DNA of 64,000 bases from Variovorax sp. V213 (GCF_041154455.1 NZ_AP028664.1:4217001-4281000), one strand, 5' to 3'; positions 8,448-17,615 are shown, numbered from the stretch's first letter. Notes: generated by a model not told the origin, from the sequence alone. Numbers and translations are program-made.

Positions 8448-9431
8448 ATGCAGCATTCCCAAACCCACCTGCGCTCCCGGCCCATCTCGGCCGGCCACCT
8501 GCGCGCCTTCGAGGCTGTCGCCCGGCACCTGAACTTCCGGGCTGCCGCGGAAGAAATGGCCCTCACGCAGTCGGCCGTGAGCCGCCAGATCCAGTCGCTC
8601 GAGGAAGAAGTGGGCGTGGCGCTGTTCCTGCGCCACACCCGGGCGGTGGAGCTCACAAGCGCGGGCGCGCAGTTGCTGCTGGCGGTGCAGCAGTCGCTGC
8701 CGCGCATCGACACCGCCGTGCGCCAGATTCGCCAGAGCGCCGGGCGCAAGAGCGTGTCGCTCACCACCTTTGCGTCTTTTGCGTCGATGTGGCTCATTCC
8801 GCGGCTCGAGGCCTTCCAGCGCGACAACCCCGAGATCGACATCCGCATCGATGCCAGCGACGTGGCGGTCGACCTGGACGTGGCCGACGTCGACATCGCC
8901 CTGCGCTACGGCCCGCGCGAGGCCATGCCGGCCACGGCGGTGCGCCTGTTCGGCGAAACCCTCACGCCGGTGGCGAGCCCCTGGCTCCTGAAAAGCAGCC
9001 CGCCCATCAAGACCCCCGCCGACATCGCCGGCTTTACGCTGATCGAGGCCGGCGACGCGCATCGCACGCACCTCGAGTGGCTGACCTGGCGCCGCTGGTT
9101 CGAGGTCAACGGCCTGGAACGCGCGCAGCCCAAGCGCTGGCTCTATTTCAACTACGCCTACCAGATGGTCCAAGCCGCGCTCACCGGCCAGGGCGTGACG
9201 CTGGCGCGCAGTTCGCTCATCGCCGAAAGCCTGGCCAATGGCGACCTGGTCGAGGTGCTGCCGCAGCACCGCATGGATTCCCCGATGGGCTACTGGCTCA
9301 TCGCGGGGCCGCGCAATGCGCTGCGGCCGGAAATCAAGGCCTTCTGGGACTGGCTGCAGACGCAGGCCGTCACCACGCGCGAGACCATCGGCGAGGTGCC
9401 CGACCCGGACACGGTCGACAACATCGACTGA
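8448..9431 (+). CDS. LysR family transcriptional regulator (GcvA-like)
   Basis: A 327-residue LysR-type regulator. The N-terminal helix-turn-helix (about residues 15-75) carries the canonical HLRAFEAVARHLNFRAAA, then LTQSAVSRQIQSLE and FLRHTRAVELTSAG. The effector-binding domain (about 100-305) has the type 2 periplasmic-binding fold and includes DVADVDIALRYG, typical of the GcvA branch. LysR proteins usually regulate a divergent neighbour, here the DUF2917 gene. The co-inducer is unknown. The ATG at 8448 fits the family start, although no clear ribosome site precedes it. Confidence 0.92.
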   Translation: MQHSQTHLRSRPISAGHLRAFEAVARHLNFRAAAEEMALTQSAVSRQIQSLEEEVGVALFLRHTRAVELTSAGAQLLLAVQQSLPRIDTAVRQIRQSAGRKSVSLTTFASFASMWLIPRLEAFQRDNPEIDIRIDASDVAVDLDVADVDIALRYGPREAMPATAVRLFGETLTPVASPWLLKSSPPIKTPADIAGFTLIEAGDAHRTHLEWLTWRRWFEVNGLERAQPKRWLYFNYAYQMVQAALTGQGVTLARSSLIAESLANGDLVEVLPQHRMDSPMGYWLIAGPRNALRPEIKAFWDWLQTQAVTTRETIGEVPDPDTVDNID

Positions 9432-9437
9432 GCGCGC

Positions 9438-10055
9438 TCAGCTGGTTGGCCAGACCACGCCGTTGTCGTTGAGGATGGCGTCGAGCGGCAGGTCGTGCGC
9501 CTCGGGCTCGAAGTCTTCGAGAAAGCCGTTGGTGAAGCCCAGCCCCACGGTGAAGGGGCGCGGCTCGAGCGCGGCCAGCGTGCGGTCGTAGAAGCCGCCG
9601 CCGTAGCCCAGCCGGTAGCCGCCCGCGCTGTAGCCCACGCAGGGCACGAACAGCAGCGTGGGCACGATCAGCTCGGTGTCCTTGGGCTTTGGAATGCCGT
9701 AGGCGTCTTCTTCCATCTGGCACCCCGGGTACCAGGCATGGAAGGTCAGCGTCTTGTGCACCTTGTTCATCACCGGCAGCCCGATGCGGCGGCGCTGCGG
9801 TTCGTCGATGAGCTCGCCGTCTTCCTTCCAGCGATGCAATGCGGGCAGCGGATCGAACTCGCCCTTGATCGGCCAGTACGCGCCGATCACGGTGTCGGGC
9901 CGGCCGACCAGCCAGATCCGCATCACCCGCTGCAGCAGGTCGGCCTTGGCGAGCCGGTCAGGCATTGCCAGGCGCTGCTCGATCAGCGCTTTTCGCACCT
10001 GATCCTTGAGAAAACTCGTGGTCGCCGAGGTGTCGGCATCCTTTGACTTGTCCAT
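9438..10055 (-). CDS. 5-formyltetrahydrofolate cyclo-ligase
   Basis: Converts 5-formyl-THF to 5,10-methenyl-THF with ATP, salvaging folate. At 205 residues it has normal length. The C-terminal nucleotide/folate signature is clear: VPCVGYSAGGYRLGYGGGFYDRTLA (shown here as key residues G-Y-R-L-G-Y-G-G-G-F-Y-D). The N-terminal part carries KALIEQRLAMP and the GAYWPIKGEFDP segment. The ATG at 10055 is chosen because the frame upstream contains no family sequence. It is divergent from slt with only nine bases between the start codons. A longer minus-strand frame that runs on through slt and mgtC is an artefact of GC bias. Confidence 0.93.
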   Translation of the reverse strand: MDKSKDADTSATTSFLKDQVRKALIEQRLAMPDRLAKADLLQRVMRIWLVGRPDTVIGAYWPIKGEFDPLPALHRWKEDGELIDEPQRRRIGLPVMNKVHKTLTFHAWYPGCQMEEDAYGIPKPKDTELIVPTLLFVPCVGYSAGGYRLGYGGGFYDRTLAALEPRPFTVGLGFTNGFLEDFEPEAHDLPLDAILNDNGVVWPTS

Positions 10056-10058
10056 AAT
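10053..10058 (+). promoter_or_regulatory. candidate -10 element for slt (leaderless pattern)
   Basis: CATAAT lies exactly six bases before the slt ATG at 10065, which would put the transcription start at or next to the start codon. No ribosome site lies between. The -35 is not evident. Confidence 0.35.
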
Positions 10059-10064
10059 CCCCCG

Positions 10065-12095
10065 ATGCAGTTCCCAAGCATTTTGGCACCCATGCACCGT
10101 CGCCCGCGCAATGCAGCGCCCGCGCTGGTTTTTTCCGCCGTTCTGGCCGCCGCCGCACTGCTTGCCCAGCAGCCCGCCAGCGCGCAAACCAACACCAACG
10201 ACGACGTCCTGATCCAGATGAAGCAGGCGTTCCAGCGCGGCGACAAGGCGCGCCTGGCCGCCCTGCTGCCGCAAGCACGCGGCCATGCGCTCGAACCCTG
10301 GGCCGCCTACTGGGAGCTCAAGGCCCGCCTGCAGGAAGCTGCGCCCAACGAGGTGCAGGACTTCTTCGCCCGCTACCCCGGCACCTACCAGGAAGACCGG
10401 CTGCGCAACGACTGGCTGCTGCTGCTGGGCCAGCGCCGCGACTGGGACGGCTTCTCCTCCGCCATGGCCGGCTTCCGCATGGGCGACGACGCGCAGGTGC
10501 GCTGCTATGCGGTCCTGGTCGAAGCCCTGCGCTCCGGCAACGCCACGCAGGCCCAGGCCGACGAGGTGCGTCGCAGCTGGTTCAGCCAGAAAGAGGCGGA
10601 CGACGGCTGCCTCACCGCCGCCGACCGCATGGTCGCGTCCCGCCTGATGTCGCCCAACGACGCCTGGAAGAAAGCGCGCCTGGCCATGGAGGCCAATCGC
10701 CCGCAGGCCGCGCGGGGCGCCGTGACCATTGCCGCGCCCGATGCGCTGCCGCTGTTCGAAGAACTCAATGCCAGCGCGGCCAAGTTCCTGACCGGCCGCG
10801 CCTTCGTGGCCGCCAAGTCGCGCAAGGAACTGGTGGTGCTGGCGCTCATCAAGGTCGCCATGGCCGACCCGGACCAGGCCGCCTCGCAGCTCGACAGCAA
10901 GTGGGGGCCGATGCTGTCGGCCGAAGAGCGCAACTGGCTCTGGGGCACCATCGGCCGGCAGGCGGCCGGCAAGCTCTCGCCGCAGGCCGGCAGCTACTTC
11001 GCCAACGTCACGAAGAACAGCGACCTGTCCGACGACATGCTCGGCTGGCGGGTGCGCGCCGCGCTGCGCGCCGGCCAGTGGAAGGAAGTGGCGCCCGCCA
11101 TCAACGCGATGAGCGAAACCGCCCAGCAAGAGCCGACCTGGGTCTACTGGAAGGCACGCGCACTCAGCGCCGCCGGCGGCGACGACCGCCGCGCCCAGGC
11201 GCGCGAGCTCTACCAGACCATTGCCGGCACGCGCGGCTTCTATGAAATGCTGGCGCTCGAAGAACTCGGACAGCGCACCGTGGTGCCCACCCGGCCGGCG
11301 CCGCTTACGCCTGAAGAGAAAAATGCCGCGCGCAGCAACATCGCGCTCAACCGCGGCCTCTATGCCATCGCCATCGGCCTGCGCCCCGAGGGCACGCGCG
11401 AATGGAACTACGCCACCAACCTGCACGACAAGGGCGGCATGGACGACCGCGCGCTGCTGGCCGCGGCCGACTTCGCCTGTCAGCGCGAGGTGTGGGACCG
11501 CTGCATCAACACCAGCGAGCGCACCAAGGGCGTGATCGACGTCGAGCAGCGCTTTCCCATGCCGTTCCACGACACGGTGCTGCGCAAGAGCCAGGACATC
11601 GGCCTCGACCCGGCCTACGTCTACGGGCTGATCCGGCAGGAAAGCCGCTTCATCATGGATGCGCGCTCGGGCGTGGGTGCCTCGGGCCTGATGCAGGTGA
11701 TGCCCGCCACCGCCCGCTGGACCGCGCGCAAGATCGGCATGAGCGACTTCACGCCAGGGCAGATCAACGACCGCGAGACCAACATCACCATCGGCACCAA
11801 CTACCTCAAGCTCGCGCTCGACGACTTCGACGGCTCCATGGCGCTGGCCGCCGCGGCCTACAACGCCGGTCCGGGCCGGCCGCGCAACTGGCGCAACGGC
11901 CCGGTGATGGAAGCCGCGATCTGGGCCGAGAACGTGCCCTTCAACGAGACGCGCGACTACGTGAAGAAGGTGCTGGCCAACACCACCAACTACGCCGCGC
12001 TGATCAGCGGACGCCCGCAGTCGCTGAAAGAACGCCTGGGCCGGGTGGGCCCGCGCGACGCCTCGGAACCCGAACCCAACAAGGATCTCCCCTGA
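10065..12095 (+). CDS. slt: soluble lytic murein transglycosylase
   Basis: Periplasmic enzyme that cleaves peptidoglycan strands to 1,6-anhydro-muropeptides. The 676-residue protein has a signal peptide (hydrophobic segment to about residue 41, ending PASAQ), a long alpha-superhelical ring (about 45-490) and a C-terminal SLT domain (about 510-640). Catalytic Glu lies in LIRQESRF, followed by SGASGLMQVMPATA-like and AAAAYNAGPGR motifs. Its products could feed recycling by AmpD and Mpl, both encoded in this window. Start: the ATG at 10065 has a candidate -10 six bases upstream; an ATG at 10092 would give a shorter signal peptide. mgtC follows one base after its stop. Confidence 0.95.
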   Translation: MQFPSILAPMHRRPRNAAPALVFSAVLAAAALLAQQPASAQTNTNDDVLIQMKQAFQRGDKARLAALLPQARGHALEPWAAYWELKARLQEAAPNEVQDFFARYPGTYQEDRLRNDWLLLLGQRRDWDGFSSAMAGFRMGDDAQVRCYAVLVEALRSGNATQAQADEVRRSWFSQKEADDGCLTAADRMVASRLMSPNDAWKKARLAMEANRPQAARGAVTIAAPDALPLFEELNASAAKFLTGRAFVAAKSRKELVVLALIKVAMADPDQAASQLDSKWGPMLSAEERNWLWGTIGRQAAGKLSPQAGSYFANVTKNSDLSDDMLGWRVRAALRAGQWKEVAPAINAMSETAQQEPTWVYWKARALSAAGGDDRRAQARELYQTIAGTRGFYEMLALEELGQRTVVPTRPAPLTPEEKNAARSNIALNRGLYAIAIGLRPEGTREWNYATNLHDKGGMDDRALLAAADFACQREVWDRCINTSERTKGVIDVEQRFPMPFHDTVLRKSQDIGLDPAYVYGLIRQESRFIMDARSGVGASGLMQVMPATARWTARKIGMSDFTPGQINDRETNITIGTNYLKLALDDFDGSMALAAAAYNAGPGRPRNWRNGPVMEAAIWAENVPFNETRDYVKKVLANTTNYAALISGRPQSLKERLGRVGPRDASEPEPNKDLP

Positions 12096-12096
12096 G

Positions 12097-12663
12097 ATGA
12101 GCTGGACCCGCGAGGTGCTCGACACCATTGCGGCCGAGTTCTCGGACGTGGGCGACATCGCCCAGCTCACGCGCATCATCGTCCGCCTGATGCTCGCCGC
12201 GGTGCTCGGCTTCATGCTGGGCTTCGAGCGCGAGCAGCACGGCAAGGCGGCGGGCGTGCGCACCCACATGCTGGTGGCCATCGGCTCGGCGCTGTTCGTG
12301 CTGATTCCGCAGCAGACCGGCATCGTGCCGGCCGACATGAGCCGGGTGATCCAGGGCCTGGTGGCGGGCGTAGGCTTTCTCTGCGCCGGCACCATCCTCA
12401 AGCAGGGCCGGGACGAACACCAGGTGCAAGGCCTCACCACCGCCGCCGGGCTGTGGATGACGGCCGCCATCGGCATGGCCTGCGGGCTCGGCCGCGAGGT
12501 GACCGCGGTGCTGAGCGCGCTGCTGGCGCTGGCGGTGCTTGGGCTGGTGCCGCGCCTGGTGAGCCTGATCGAGCGCATGGTCGGGCCGCCGCGGGGCGAA
12601 GCCAAGGCCGGCGGCCAAGCGCCCCGCGTGATCGCAGCACCCGAAGACCGGCCGCCGCGCTGA
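12097..12663 (+). CDS. MgtC/SapB family membrane protein
   Basis: A 188-residue inner-membrane protein with four to five hydrophobic segments. It carries the MgtC/SapB pattern LMLAAVLGFMLGFEREQHGKAAGVRTHMLVAIGSALF (key residues G-x-E-R-E and A-G-x-R-T-H) and GVGFLCAGTIL. Family members are linked to magnesium limitation, acid tolerance and membrane potential, but most have no defined activity. It lacks the long C-terminal ACT-like domain of Salmonella MgtC and belongs to the short SapB group. It starts immediately after the slt stop, so it is probably co-transcribed with it. No magnesium-responsive leader is visible. Confidence 0.88.
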   Translation: MSWTREVLDTIAAEFSDVGDIAQLTRIIVRLMLAAVLGFMLGFEREQHGKAAGVRTHMLVAIGSALFVLIPQQTGIVPADMSRVIQGLVAGVGFLCAGTILKQGRDEHQVQGLTTAAGLWMTAAIGMACGLGREVTAVLSALLALAVLGLVPRLVSLIERMVGPPRGEAKAGGQAPRVIAAPEDRPPR

Positions 12664-12667
12664 GTCC

Positions 12668-12727
12668 GCATCAATCCGCGCAGGCTTCGGCATCAATCCA
12701 CGCGCACGGCCGCGCTAGCATCAAAGG
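12668..12727 (+). repeat. three GCATCAA direct repeats upstream of the GST gene
   Basis: GCATCAATCC occurs at 12668-12677 and 12690-12699 (22 bases apart, two helical turns), and a third GCATCAA copy starts at 12718, overlapping a candidate -10 (TAGCAT, 12716-12721). They could be regulator half-sites; binding is not shown. Confidence 0.35.
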
Positions 12728-12755
12728 TTTCTCATCCGAACCGCGGAATCACACG

Positions 12756-13439
12756 ATGCGCAAGCTCTACATCGGCAACAAGAACTACTCGTCCTGGTCC
12801 ATGCGGCCCTGGGTGCTCATGAAGCAGGCCGGCATCCCGTTCGAAGAGGTAATGGTGCGCTTCGATTCGTTCGACGCCCATTCGCAGTTCAAGAACACCA
12901 TCGGCGCCCTCAATCCCGTGGCGAAGGTGCCGGTGCTGGTCGACGGCGACCTGGTGGTGTGGGACACGCTCGCCATTGCCGAATACCTGGCCGAGACCTT
13001 TCCGCAGAAGCAGCTCTGGCCCCGCGCCGCGGCCGAACGGGCCCGCGCGCGCAGCATCTGCGCCGAAATGCATTCGGGCTTCGGCAGCCTTCGCAGCCTG
13101 TGCGGCATGAACATCGAAGCCTCGCTGGCCGATGTCGGCGCACGTTTGCTGAAGGACAACCCCGGCCTGCAAGACGATGTCGACCGCATCGTGCAGATGT
13201 GGAGCGGCCTGCTCGACGCCCACGGCGGTCCGATGCTGTTCGGCGAGTTCAGCATTGCCGACGCCTACTTCGCGCCGGTCGGCACGCGCATCAAGACCTA
13301 CGGTCTGCCGGTGCCCGCCGCCGTCTCGGCCTACATCGAGCGGGTGCAGGCCCTGCCCGGCGTCAAGGCATGGATCGACGATGCCCTGGCCGAGAAGGAC
13401 TTCCTGCCGTTCGAAGAGCCCTACCGCACCGCTCGCTGA
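12756..13439 (+). CDS. glutathione S-transferase family protein
   Basis: A 227-residue cytosolic GST. The N-terminal thioredoxin-like domain (1-80) has the MRKLYIGNKNYSSWSMRPW start with candidate catalytic Ser residues, and the NPVAKVPVLVDGDLVVWDTLAIAEYL glutathione-binding region (key residues V-P-V-L and D-T/S-x-x-I). The all-helical C-terminal domain (about 90-220) includes FSIADAYFAPV. The substrate is unknown; such GSTs conjugate or reduce electrophiles. Start: the ATG at 12756 gives a normal length, and a frame extending further upstream is not family sequence. Direct repeats precede the gene. Confidence 0.9.
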   Translation: MRKLYIGNKNYSSWSMRPWVLMKQAGIPFEEVMVRFDSFDAHSQFKNTIGALNPVAKVPVLVDGDLVVWDTLAIAEYLAETFPQKQLWPRAAAERARARSICAEMHSGFGSLRSLCGMNIEASLADVGARLLKDNPGLQDDVDRIVQMWSGLLDAHGGPMLFGEFSIADAYFAPVGTRIKTYGLPVPAAVSAYIERVQALPGVKAWIDDALAEKDFLPFEEPYRTAR

Positions 13440-13472
13440 TGCGCTTCGGGTTCAGGGGAGCCTGAGTATCCC

Positions 13473-13478
13473 TACACT
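13473..13478 (+). promoter_or_regulatory. candidate -10 element for cca (leaderless pattern)
   Basis: TACACT lies exactly six bases before the cca ATG at 13485. There is no ribosome site between them, which fits a leaderless transcript. The -35 is weak or absent. Confidence 0.35.
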
Positions 13479-13484
13479 GGACGG

Positions 13485-14744
13485 ATGAAAACCTATCTCG
13501 TCGGCGGTGCGCTGCGCGACCGGCTGCTCGGGCGGCCGGTGTCGGACCACGACTGGCTGGTGGTGGGCGCCACGCCTGAAGAAATGGTCTCGCGCGGCTA
13601 CCTGCCCGTGGGGCGCGACTTTCCGGTGTTCTTGCATCCGCGCACGCGCGAGGAATACGCCCTGGCCCGCACCGAGCGCAAGAGCGCTCCCGGCTACCGG
13701 GGCTTCACCGTCCATGCCTCGCCCGACGTCACCCTGGAACAAGACCTGGCGCGACGCGACCTCACCGTCAATGCCATTGCCATGCCTGCGGAGTTCGTGC
13801 AGGCCGATGGCAGTTTCGAGCCCGATCCCGACAAGCTGGCCGACCCTTTCCATGGCCGGCGCGACCTGCAGCAGAGGCTGCTGCGGCATGTCACCGACGC
13901 CTTCCGCGAAGACCCGGTGCGCATCCTGCGCGTGGCCCGCTTTGCGGCACGCTTCGACGATTTCTCGGTCGCGTCCGAAACCATGGCCTTGATGCGCGAG
14001 ATGGTCGAGGCCGGTGAAACGGATGCGCTGGTGGCCGAGCGCGTGTGGCAGGAGCTGGCGCGCGGCCTGATGGAAACCCGCCCGTCGCGCATGTTCGAGG
14101 TGCTGCGTGCCTGCGGCGCGCTGGCCGTGCTGCTGCCCGAGGTCGACCGGCTCTGGGGCGTGCCGCAGTCCGCCGAGCATCATCCCGAGGTCGACACCGG
14201 CGTGCACCTGATGATGGTCATCGACACCAGCGCCAGGCTCGATGCGCCGCTGCCGGTGCGCTTTGCCTGCCTGATGCACGACCTCGGCAAGGGCACGACC
14301 AGCCCCGAGGAACTGCCGCGCCACCCCGGCCACGAGAAGCGCAGCGCCGAACTGCTGCACGCGGTGTGCGACCGCTGGCGCGTGCCGGTGGATGTTCGCG
14401 AACTGGCCGAGGTGGTGGCGCGCGAGCACGGCAACATCCATGGCAGCGGCGAACTCGAGGCGGCACAGCTGGTGCGCCTGCTGGAGCGCTGCGACGCCTT
14501 CCGCAAGCCGTCCCGCTTCGCCGACGTGCTGCTGGCTTGCGAGTGCGACTCGCGCGGCCGGCTCGGATTCGAAGACCAGCCCTATCCGCAGCGCGAGCGG
14601 CTGCTTGCGGTGCTCTCCGCGGCCGCCGGCGTGGCAACCGATGTGGTGGCGCGCGCGGCGCAGCAGTCGGGCGCCGCCGGGCCGCAGATCGGCGAGGCGA
14701 TCCATCGCGCCCGGGTCGAAGCCGTGGCGGCGTCGCTGGGCTGA
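13485..14744 (+). CDS. cca: multifunctional tRNA nucleotidyltransferase / phosphatase (CCA-adding)
   Basis: Adds and repairs the 3'-CCA of tRNA; the HD domain provides 2',3'-cyclic phosphodiesterase and phosphatase activity. 419 residues, normal for the bacterial multifunctional type. The N-terminal class II nucleotidyltransferase core shows YLVGGALRDRLLG and the metal-binding pair in SDHDW (residues about 20-24), then RRDLTVNAIA and DPFHGRRDL. The C-terminal HD domain has CLMHDLGKG (about residue 265) and upstream EHHPEVDTGVH. It stands alone, followed by the trehalose cluster. The start is supported by a -10-like element six bases upstream. Confidence 0.96.
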   Translation: MKTYLVGGALRDRLLGRPVSDHDWLVVGATPEEMVSRGYLPVGRDFPVFLHPRTREEYALARTERKSAPGYRGFTVHASPDVTLEQDLARRDLTVNAIAMPAEFVQADGSFEPDPDKLADPFHGRRDLQQRLLRHVTDAFREDPVRILRVARFAARFDDFSVASETMALMREMVEAGETDALVAERVWQELARGLMETRPSRMFEVLRACGALAVLLPEVDRLWGVPQSAEHHPEVDTGVHLMMVIDTSARLDAPLPVRFACLMHDLGKGTTSPEELPRHPGHEKRSAELLHAVCDRWRVPVDVRELAEVVAREHGNIHGSGELEAAQLVRLLERCDAFRKPSRFADVLLACECDSRGRLGFEDQPYPQRERLLAVLSAAAGVATDVVARAAQQSGAAGPQIGEAIHRARVEAVAASLG

Positions 14745-14840
14745 AGCCCGATTCAAATACGCCGGAGCGGTACGCCGCCGAACGCTTGCGGGACTTTGGC
14801 CGACACAGCAAATGCCAGGCTCGTGTTATGGTTTTCACCA

Positions 14841-15623
14841 ATGTCAATGCCCTCTCAGACGCCTCCCCCGCTGGGCCGGGACACCGCCCTCTTTCTCGAC
14901 TTCGATGGCACGCTGGTCGCGCTTGCGCCCACGCCGGAAGCCATCGAGGTCCCCCCTGCGCTGGTGGCCCTGCTGCAAGACCTGCGCGACCAGCTCGGCG
15001 GCGCCCTGGCCGTGGTGTCTGGCCGCCAGATCGATGCGATCGACCGGTTTCTTGCCCCGCTGCGGCTGCCGGCCGCCGGCGAACACGGCGTGCAGCGGCG
15101 CGACCCGCAGGGCCGCATGCGGGAACAGCACGCGCCCGATCTCGTGCCCATTCTCGACATCGCCAACGAGCTGGCGCGCGTACATGAAGGCCTCCTGGTG
15201 GAGCGCAAGCACGCGGCCATCGCGCTGCACTACCGGCTGGCGCCCCAGTTGGAGGCCGTGTGCAGGGACGCGATGTCGCGCGCCATCACGGGCCGGCCGT
15301 ATCTCGAGCTGATGCACGGCAAGTTCGTGTTCGAGGTCAAACCCACGGGCATCAACAAGGGGATTGCCATCGAGGCCTTCATGAACGAGGCTCCGTTCGC
15401 GGGACGCGTGCCGGTCTTTGCGGGCGACGACACCACCGATGAGAGCGGCTTTGCGGTCGTGCAGCCGCGCGGCGGCGTCGGCATCAAGGTCGGTTCGGGC
15501 CCGAGCCTGGCTCTGCACCGGCTGGAATCGCCCCGCGCGGTCTACGAATGGCTGGTGCAGGTGCGCGACCTGCTGGCCGCGCCGGAAAAGAAGAAAGACG
15601 AGTCCCCAAGGAACCCTGAATGA
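14841..15623 (+). CDS. otsB: trehalose-6-phosphate phosphatase
   Basis: Dephosphorylates trehalose-6-phosphate, the last step of trehalose synthesis by the OtsBA route. 260 residues, HAD superfamily. Motif I is FLDFDGTL (both Asp of DxDGT present, about residues 16-23), motif II is VVSGR, and motifs III/IV include the lysine in NKGIAIEAF and GDDTTDESGF. The ATG at 14841 is chosen (14847 is equally possible); a TTG at 14796 would add 15 unlikely residues. The stop overlaps the next start (ATGA), so otsB-GH15-otsA form one operon for a compatible solute that protects against osmotic and desiccation stress. Confidence 0.95.
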   Translation: MSMPSQTPPPLGRDTALFLDFDGTLVALAPTPEAIEVPPALVALLQDLRDQLGGALAVVSGRQIDAIDRFLAPLRLPAAGEHGVQRRDPQGRMREQHAPDLVPILDIANELARVHEGLLVERKHAAIALHYRLAPQLEAVCRDAMSRAITGRPYLELMHGKFVFEVKPTGINKGIAIEAFMNEAPFAGRVPVFAGDDTTDESGFAVVQPRGGVGIKVGSGPSLALHRLESPRAVYEWLVQVRDLLAAPEKKKDESPRNPE

Positions 15624-17542
15624 GCGAGATGCAACTGTCGAAGGCACCCGAAGATCGCGCGGGCGCGTCCCTTTCCGGTGCGGCCAGGCCCGCCGAGCAG
15701 GCGTCCGTCGACCCGCGTGCCGCGGTGCAGGCCGTGCCGCGCGGCTTCGGGCCGCCGGCCGAACCGTCGCTCAACGTCGGCGTGATCGGAAACTGCGCCT
15801 ACAGCGCGCTCATCGACGCCCGAGGACGCGCCGTATGGTGCTGCCTGCCGCGCTTCGACGGCGACCCGGTGTTCAACGCCCTGCTGCACCCCGGCGAAGA
15901 GGCCGGCGCCTGGGCCATCGAGATCGAGGACTTCGCCTCCAGCAAGCAGTGGTACGAGCCCAATACCGCGGTGCTGCGCACGCAGCTTTACGACAGCGCC
16001 GGCCAGGGCATCGAGATCACCGACTTTGCGCCGCGCTTCTACAGCCGCTCGCGCTACTTCCGGCCGCTCATGATGGTGCGCCGCGTGAGGCCGATTGCCG
16101 GCGCGCCGCGCATCCGCGTGGCGCTCGACCCGCGTTTCCAGTGGGGCGCCACGGCGCCGCTGGAGGTGACGCGCGGCAGCAACCACATTCGCTACGTAGG
16201 GCCGGACGTGACGCTGCGGCTCAACACCGACGCCTCGATCTCGCACATTCTTTCGCGCCAGCCTTTCGTGATCTCGCGCGAATACAACTTCATGTTCGGC
16301 GTCGACGAAACCCTGCTCGACGGCATTGCCGACACCGCGCGCAGCTTCGAGCAGGAAACCATCGCCTACTGGCGCACCTGGAGCAAGCGGCTGGCCATTC
16401 CGTTCGAGTACCAGGACGCGGTGATCCGCGCGGCCATCACACTCAAGCTCTCGCTGTACGAAGACACAGGCGCCATCGTCGCCGCCATGACCACCAGCAT
16501 TCCCGAGGCGCCGGGCAGCCAGCGCAACTGGGACTACCGCTACTGCTGGCTGCGCGATGCCTTCTTCGTGGTGCGCGCGCTCAACTCTCTGAGCGAGGTG
16601 GGCACCATGGAAGACTACCTGCGCTGGCTCGGCAACGTGGTGATCGGTTCGCACGGCGAGCACATCCAGCCGCTCTACGGCATCGGGCTGGAGCGCGAGC
16701 TTCCCGAGTCGATGGTCGAGAGCCTGCAGGGGTATCGCGGCATGGGGCCGGTGCGCGTGGGCAACCAGGCGCAGGAGCACTTCCAGCACGACGTCTACGG
16801 CAACATCGTGCTTGGCGCGGCACAGGCCTTTCACGACCACCGCCTGCTCGCCCGCGCGGGCGTGGCCGAGTTTCCGCATCTCGAAGCCGTGGGCGAACAG
16901 GCGATCCGCGTGTACGGCACGCCCGATGCCGGCATGTGGGAGCTGCGCACGCGCGCACGCGTACACACCAGCTCGGCACTGATGAGCTGGGCCGCCTGCG
17001 ACCGGCTGGCCAAGATCGCACGTGCGCTGGAGTTGCCCGAGCGCGCCGCCTATTGGCACGGGCATGCCGCGCGCATGAAGGAAGAGATCCTCGCCAAGTC
17101 ATGGTGCGAGGAGCGCCAGGCCTTTGCCGAAAGCTTTGGCGGCCACGAACTCGACGCCAGCATCCTGCTGATGGTGGAGGTGGGCCTGATCGACGCGCGC
17201 GATCCGCGCTTCATTTCGACCGTCGACGCCATGGAAAAGTCGCTCTGCGATGGCCCCTACATGCGCCGCTACGAAGCGGCCGACGACTTCGGCAAGCCCG
17301 AGACGGCCTTCAACATCTGCACCTTCTGGCGCATCGACGCACTGGCCAAGATCGGCCGCAAGGCCGAGGCCCGCCAGATCTTCGAGACCATGCTGGCGGC
17401 GCGCAACCCGCTCGGCCTGCTGTCGGAAGACACGCATCCGGTCACAGGCGAGATGTGGGGCAACTTTCCACAGACTTATTCGATGGTGGGCATCATCAAT
17501 GCCGCCGTGCGGCTGTCGGCGCCCTGGGATTCGTGCATATGA
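15620..17542 (+). CDS. glycoside hydrolase family 15 protein (glucoamylase/trehalase-like)
   Basis: A 640-residue cytosolic protein. After a variable 50-residue N-terminus comes the GH15-associated N-terminal beta-domain (about 50-260; LNVGVIGNCAYSALID and WCCLPRFDGDPVFNALL), then the (alpha/alpha)6 barrel (about 270-630) with SIPEAPGSQRNWDYRYCWLRDAFF, a GH15 hallmark including the WDYRYCWLRD sugar-binding segment, and a catalytic Glu candidate in the RVHTSSALMSWAACDR and EEILAKSWCEE regions. GH15 includes glucoamylases and bacterial trehalases. Its place between otsB and otsA makes trehalose or a trehalose-derived glucan the likely substrate, though this is inference. It overlaps otsB by four bases. 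Confidence 0.9.
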   Translation: MSEMQLSKAPEDRAGASLSGAARPAEQASVDPRAAVQAVPRGFGPPAEPSLNVGVIGNCAYSALIDARGRAVWCCLPRFDGDPVFNALLHPGEEAGAWAIEIEDFASSKQWYEPNTAVLRTQLYDSAGQGIEITDFAPRFYSRSRYFRPLMMVRRVRPIAGAPRIRVALDPRFQWGATAPLEVTRGSNHIRYVGPDVTLRLNTDASISHILSRQPFVISREYNFMFGVDETLLDGIADTARSFEQETIAYWRTWSKRLAIPFEYQDAVIRAAITLKLSLYEDTGAIVAAMTTSIPEAPGSQRNWDYRYCWLRDAFFVVRALNSLSEVGTMEDYLRWLGNVVIGSHGEHIQPLYGIGLERELPESMVESLQGYRGMGPVRVGNQAQEHFQHDVYGNIVLGAAQAFHDHRLLARAGVAEFPHLEAVGEQAIRVYGTPDAGMWELRTRARVHTSSALMSWAACDRLAKIARALELPERAAYWHGHAARMKEEILAKSWCEERQAFAESFGGHELDASILLMVEVGLIDARDPRFISTVDAMEKSLCDGPYMRRYEAADDFGKPETAFNICTFWRIDALAKIGRKAEARQIFETMLAARNPLGLLSEDTHPVTGEMWGNFPQTYSMVGIINAAVRLSAPWDSCI

Positions 17543-17615
17543 GCGCCGCGCCGGGCCGCCCCAAGCAAGCTCGCCCCCGCCTGGCGGGGAGGCGCGCAGC
17601 GCCAGGGGTGCACCA
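17543..17615 (+). other. GC-rich spacer between GH15 gene and otsA
   Basis: A 73-base spacer containing CGCCCC-type and GGGGAGGCG-type blocks that can pair imperfectly (about 17568-17604). It resembles a dispersed GC-rich intergenic element, but only this copy is obvious here. It may modulate expression of otsA within the operon. Confidence 0.25.

Noticed and set aside
9438..12674. 1078-codon open frame on the minus strand
   Set aside because: Only the last 205 codons are real (5-formyl-THF cyclo-ligase). The rest is antisense to slt and mgtC, which have strong family motifs; the open frame results from high GC content.
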